A program made the translations under genes and the position numbers. The notes under the pieces were generated by a model, which was given only the letters and a program-made list of their open reading frames with translations, did not search any database and was not told the DNA's origin. From Candidatus Atribacteria bacterium (lineage in GTDB: Bacteria; Bipolaricaulota; Bipolaricaulia; UBA7950; UBA9294): a stretch of 8,197 nt of DNA. The stretch covers positions 1 through 8,197 of the forward strand of contig SPBW01000103.1 of assembly GCA_004525685.1 (NCBI GenBank), in the 5' to 3' direction. Shown one piece after another: positions 6,846 to 8,197 of the stretch; the first letter of the stretch is position 1, and the number at the start of each line of letters is the position of its first letter.

Positions 6846-7082
6846 TTACCGGCGCAGCTTCATGGGCTCGCGCTCTCCGACGTAGGGGAGAAGGGCGATT
6901 TTGCGAGCACGATTGATCTGGACGCCCAGTCTGCGCTGATGTTTCGCGCACAAGCGAGTCGCCCGTTTGGGAAGAATCTTCCCCAAACGATTCATGAACT
7001 GCTTCAGCTCTGCGGGCCGCTTATAGTCGAGTGTGAGCTTCTGCTCACATACTCTGCATTTTCGCTTTCTACGATGGAACAT
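6846..7082 (-). CDS. rpsR: Ribosomal protein bS18, zinc-binding type
   Basis: The 78-residue protein matches bS18 of the 30S subunit, which binds the platform next to bS6. Typical stretches are LDYKRPAELKQFMN, GKILPKRAT and RLCAKHQRRLGVQINRAR. Four potential zinc ligands, C9, C12, C45 and H48, mark it as the zinc-containing (C+) form. The start at 7082 lies 3 nt after the ssb stop. Its Shine-Dalgarno GGAGGAGG (7097-7104) lies inside the end of ssb, 14 nt before the ATG. The usual downstream neighbour rplI (bL9) is not present; a 124-bp gap and an unrelated gene follow. Confidence 0.97.
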   Translation of the reverse strand: MFHRRKRKCRVCEQKLTLDYKRPAELKQFMNRLGKILPKRATRLCAKHQRRLGVQINRARKIALLPYVGEREPMKLRR

Positions 7083-7085
7083 AAC

Positions 7086-7508
7086 TTAGAATGGAACCTC
7101 CTCCATTGCGCCTGCATCCAATTCTGGTTCTGGAGCGGGCACTCCGCGTTGGGCGGGCGCGTCGCCTGATCGAGGACTGCCACCGAGAAACTGCACGGTT
7201 GAAGCAACGACCTCGACGATCTTCTTGCGCTCGCCTTCTGCGTTGTCGAATGAATCAATGCGAAGACGGCCCTCAATGGCTACTGAGCGGCCTTTGCTTA
7301 GGTAGTTCGCGCAATTCTCAGCCTGGGAGCCCCAGGTGACAATGGGCACGAACGTTGTCTCTTCCTGCAATTGTCCTGACGGATTCTTGTACTGGCGATT
7401 GACGGCAATGGAGAATTTTGTGCGAGCCGTGCCGCTTGGCGTGTACCGAAGTTCAGGATCAGCAGTCAAGTTGCCAATCAGGATGACACGGTTTAGGCTG
7501 GCTGCCAT
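7086..7508 (-). CDS. ssb: Single-stranded DNA-binding protein SSB
   Basis: The 140-residue protein protects ssDNA during replication, recombination and repair and recruits partners through its C-terminal tip. Residues 1-108 form the OB fold, with NRVILIGNLTADPELRYTPSG, the TWGSQAENCANYLSKG block (W59) and the VAIEGRLR strand. The linker (about 110-133) is short, Pro/Ala-rich and has few acidic residues compared with longer SSBs. The C-terminal tip is MEEVPF, a variant of the usual DDDIPF/DDVPF interaction motif. The ATG at 7508 has GGAGAG 3 nt upstream and starts 12 nt after the rpsF stop. The gene lies in the common rpsF-ssb-rpsR order and is co-transcribed with the two ribosomal genes. Confidence 0.97.
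   Translation of the reverse strand: MAASLNRVILIGNLTADPELRYTPSGTARTKFSIAVNRQYKNPSGQLQEETTFVPIVTWGSQAENCANYLSKGRSVAIEGRLRIDSFDNAEGERKKIVEVVASTVQFLGGSPRSGDAPAQRGVPAPEPELDAGAMEEVPF
7097..7104 (-). promoter_or_regulatory. rpsR Shine-Dalgarno embedded in the SSB tail codons
   Basis: GGAGGAGG on the minus strand serves rpsR, 14 nt before its ATG, and also encodes the EE of the SSB tip MEEVPF. The spacing is longer than the usual 5-9 nt, so initiation may depend on ribosomes finishing ssb. Confidence 0.55.
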
Positions 7509-7520
7509 AGTCTCTCCACG

Positions 7521-7805
7521 TTACGCGCGTGAAATTGTCTGATATCGAAGAATCTCTTCGTCAATATTCAGGCGCTCTTCAATCGTCCTTACATTCTCCG
7601 GAGCGAGCTGGAACTCGGCAAGTCCGTAGTAGCCGTCTGTGTAATGTTTAATCTCGTAGGCCAGCACGCGCTTGCCCCAATCCTCAACCTTCCCCATCTG
7701 ACCACCGTTTTCAGTGATCAGGGAGTGTATGCGCTCAATCTTGGCCGCTCGATCCTCGTCTGACAGATCTGGGCGGATTACATATACGATTTCGTACTCT
7801 CTCAC
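7521..7805 (-). CDS. rpsF: Ribosomal protein bS6
   Basis: The 94-residue protein is bS6, which binds bS18 and 16S rRNA on the 30S platform. Family features are MREYEIVYVIRPDLS at the N-terminus, EDWGKRVLAYEI in the centre and IDEEILRYQTI near the end; length is typical. The start codon is GTG at 7805-7803, preceded by GAGGTG at about 6 nt; no in-frame ATG would keep the conserved N-terminus. It opens the rpsF-ssb-rpsR operon, with a promoter about 30 bp upstream. No leader long enough for a bS6:bS18 autoregulatory site lies between that promoter and the start. Confidence 0.96.
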   Translation of the reverse strand: MREYEIVYVIRPDLSDEDRAAKIERIHSLITENGGQMGKVEDWGKRVLAYEIKHYTDGYYGLAEFQLAPENVRTIEERLNIDEEILRYQTISRA

Positions 7806-7834
7806 TGTTGCACCTCGTCCTCAATCTGCGGGTA

Positions 7835-7863
7835 ACTTTATCGCTGCGCCGAAGCGAAGTCAA
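7835..7863 (-). promoter_or_regulatory. Sigma70-like promoter of rpsF-ssb-rpsR
   Basis: The minus strand reads TTGACT at 7863-7858, a 17-bp spacer and TAAAGT at 7840-7835. The -35 matches consensus in 5 of 6 bases and the -10 in 4 of 6. Transcription would start near 7828, leaving a leader of about 23 nt before the GTG start. Confidence 0.6.
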
Positions 7864-8087
7864 ATCAGGGGAATGGCGTCTCAAACGGCATTACCTGATC
7901 GATCACAAGCATGAGAAGCCAATCAGGGAGGTCTTGAGAAGACACATACAGCATGCGAGGGCAGATCTTCAGATGCTGCGTGCCCATCATCGGAATCTTA
8001 GCGAAGCGACAAGAAGGATGCCATGTATGTAATAGTATCCGTTTATAAGTCATGCTTCAGATGATCTGCAAATATCATGGAAAAAAC
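7864..8087. other. Gene-free spacer between the ribosomal operon and the right-edge promoter
   Basis: About 220 bp carry no coding sequence I can support. Two small frames exist (62 codons on minus from 8053, 74 codons on plus from TTG 7808), but neither has a ribosome-binding site or a recognisable product. Several short dyads are present, among them CCTGAT/ATCAGG, GCAGATC (7961-7967) with GATCTGC (8063-8069), and ATCT-TC-AGAT. No RNA family was recognised. Confidence 0.4.
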
Positions 8088-8116
8088 TTGACCGTTCGCT
8101 TCAATTACCCTATACG
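8088..8116 (+). promoter_or_regulatory. Sigma70-like promoter for a gene beyond the right edge
   Basis: TTGACC (8088-8093), a 17-bp spacer and TATACG (8111-8116) form a good promoter on the plus strand. It points to the right, towards the Shine-Dalgarno at the window end, and is divergent from the rpsF promoter. Confidence 0.6.
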
Positions 8117-8137
8117 TTGTCGTGTTGGCACTCTAAG

Positions 8138-8167
8138 GAACGAAGAACGCATTGGCAGGCTTCGTTC
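8138..8167 (+). repeat. Leader hairpin candidate before the right-edge gene
   Basis: GAACGAAG (8138-8145) and CTTCGTTC (8160-8167) are perfect 8-bp inverted arms around a 14-nt loop. They lie in the predicted leader between the promoter and the Shine-Dalgarno. No T-run follows, so this is not a simple terminator; it could be an operator or an mRNA control hairpin. Confidence 0.4.
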
Positions 8168-8189
8168 GCGGTCTTCTAGATGAGGAACC

Positions 8190-8197
8190 AAGGAGGA
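8190..8197 (+). promoter_or_regulatory. Shine-Dalgarno of a gene starting just past the window
   Basis: The window ends in AAGGAGGA, an almost perfect anti-SD complement. Together with the upstream plus-strand promoter it predicts a start codon within about 10 nt beyond position 8197. Confidence 0.55.

Noticed and set aside
6722..6846. Possible glycine or tetrahydrofolate riboswitch before the C1 genes
   Set aside because: The 124-bp gap shows none of the conserved glycine aptamer core or the THF aptamer sequences, and no terminator hairpin with a T-run.
7806..7834. bS6:bS18 autoregulatory leader motif
   Set aside because: Only about 23 nt lie between the likely start site and the GTG, and no clear CCG-bulge hairpin can be drawn.
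7865..8053. 62-codon frame on the minus strand upstream of rpsF
   Set aside because: No Shine-Dalgarno before its ATG, unusual composition, and it overlaps the spacer and ends at the rpsF promoter; no family recognised.
8125..8133. CIRCE-like half site TTGGCACTC
   Set aside because: The CIRCE element needs a second inverted half, GAGTGCTAA, after 9 nt; it is absent, so a single half match is not evidence.

Overview
The window is bacterial. It carries the conserved rpsF-ssb-rpsR block, Shine-Dalgarno sequences close to the anti-SD consensus, and sigma70-like promoters. Base composition is moderately GC-rich. The phylum cannot be fixed from the sequence alone. The serine hydroxymethyltransferase has an insertion after YAEGYP and is fused to GcvT; from memory this style resembles Chloroflexota or another deep-branching uncultured lineage, but that is only an impression.

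Layout from left to right: (i) a plus-strand gene of unknown function (11-517) converging on (ii) a minus-strand flotillin/SPFH membrane protein (start 1771), whose open frame runs antisense into gene (i) and probably carries a frameshift near 538-541; (iii) a divergent promoter region (about 1799-1934) with mirror-image GTATACTAT elements and a 12-bp palindrome; (iv) a small plus-strand helix-turn-helix protein (1935-2369) that looks leaderless; (v) a long minus-strand run read from right to left: rpsF (GTG start, 7805), ssb, rpsR, a 124-bp gap, a 383-residue protein with a sugar-nucleotidyltransferase-like N-terminus, and then, overlapping it by 20 bp, a 1061-residue fusion of serine hydroxymethyltransferase and the glycine-cleavage T protein. 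At the right edge a plus-strand promoter, leader hairpin and perfect Shine-Dalgarno sequence point to a gene that begins just outside the window.

How the genes may work together: rpsF-ssb-rpsR make ribosomal proteins bS6 and bS18 and single-strand DNA-binding protein from one promoter (-35 at 7858-7863, -10 at 7835-7840). The fusion joins the two folate-dependent steps that interconvert serine, glycine and 5,10-methylene-THF. Between its two enzyme halves lies a third module that resembles the first part of a GcvT domain but lacks the catalytic aspartate. The overlapping upstream gene is probably translationally coupled to the fusion, so its unknown product is a candidate partner. The most interesting points are the three-module fusion with its coupled unknown protein, and the symmetric divergent promoter between the flotillin and the HTH gene.
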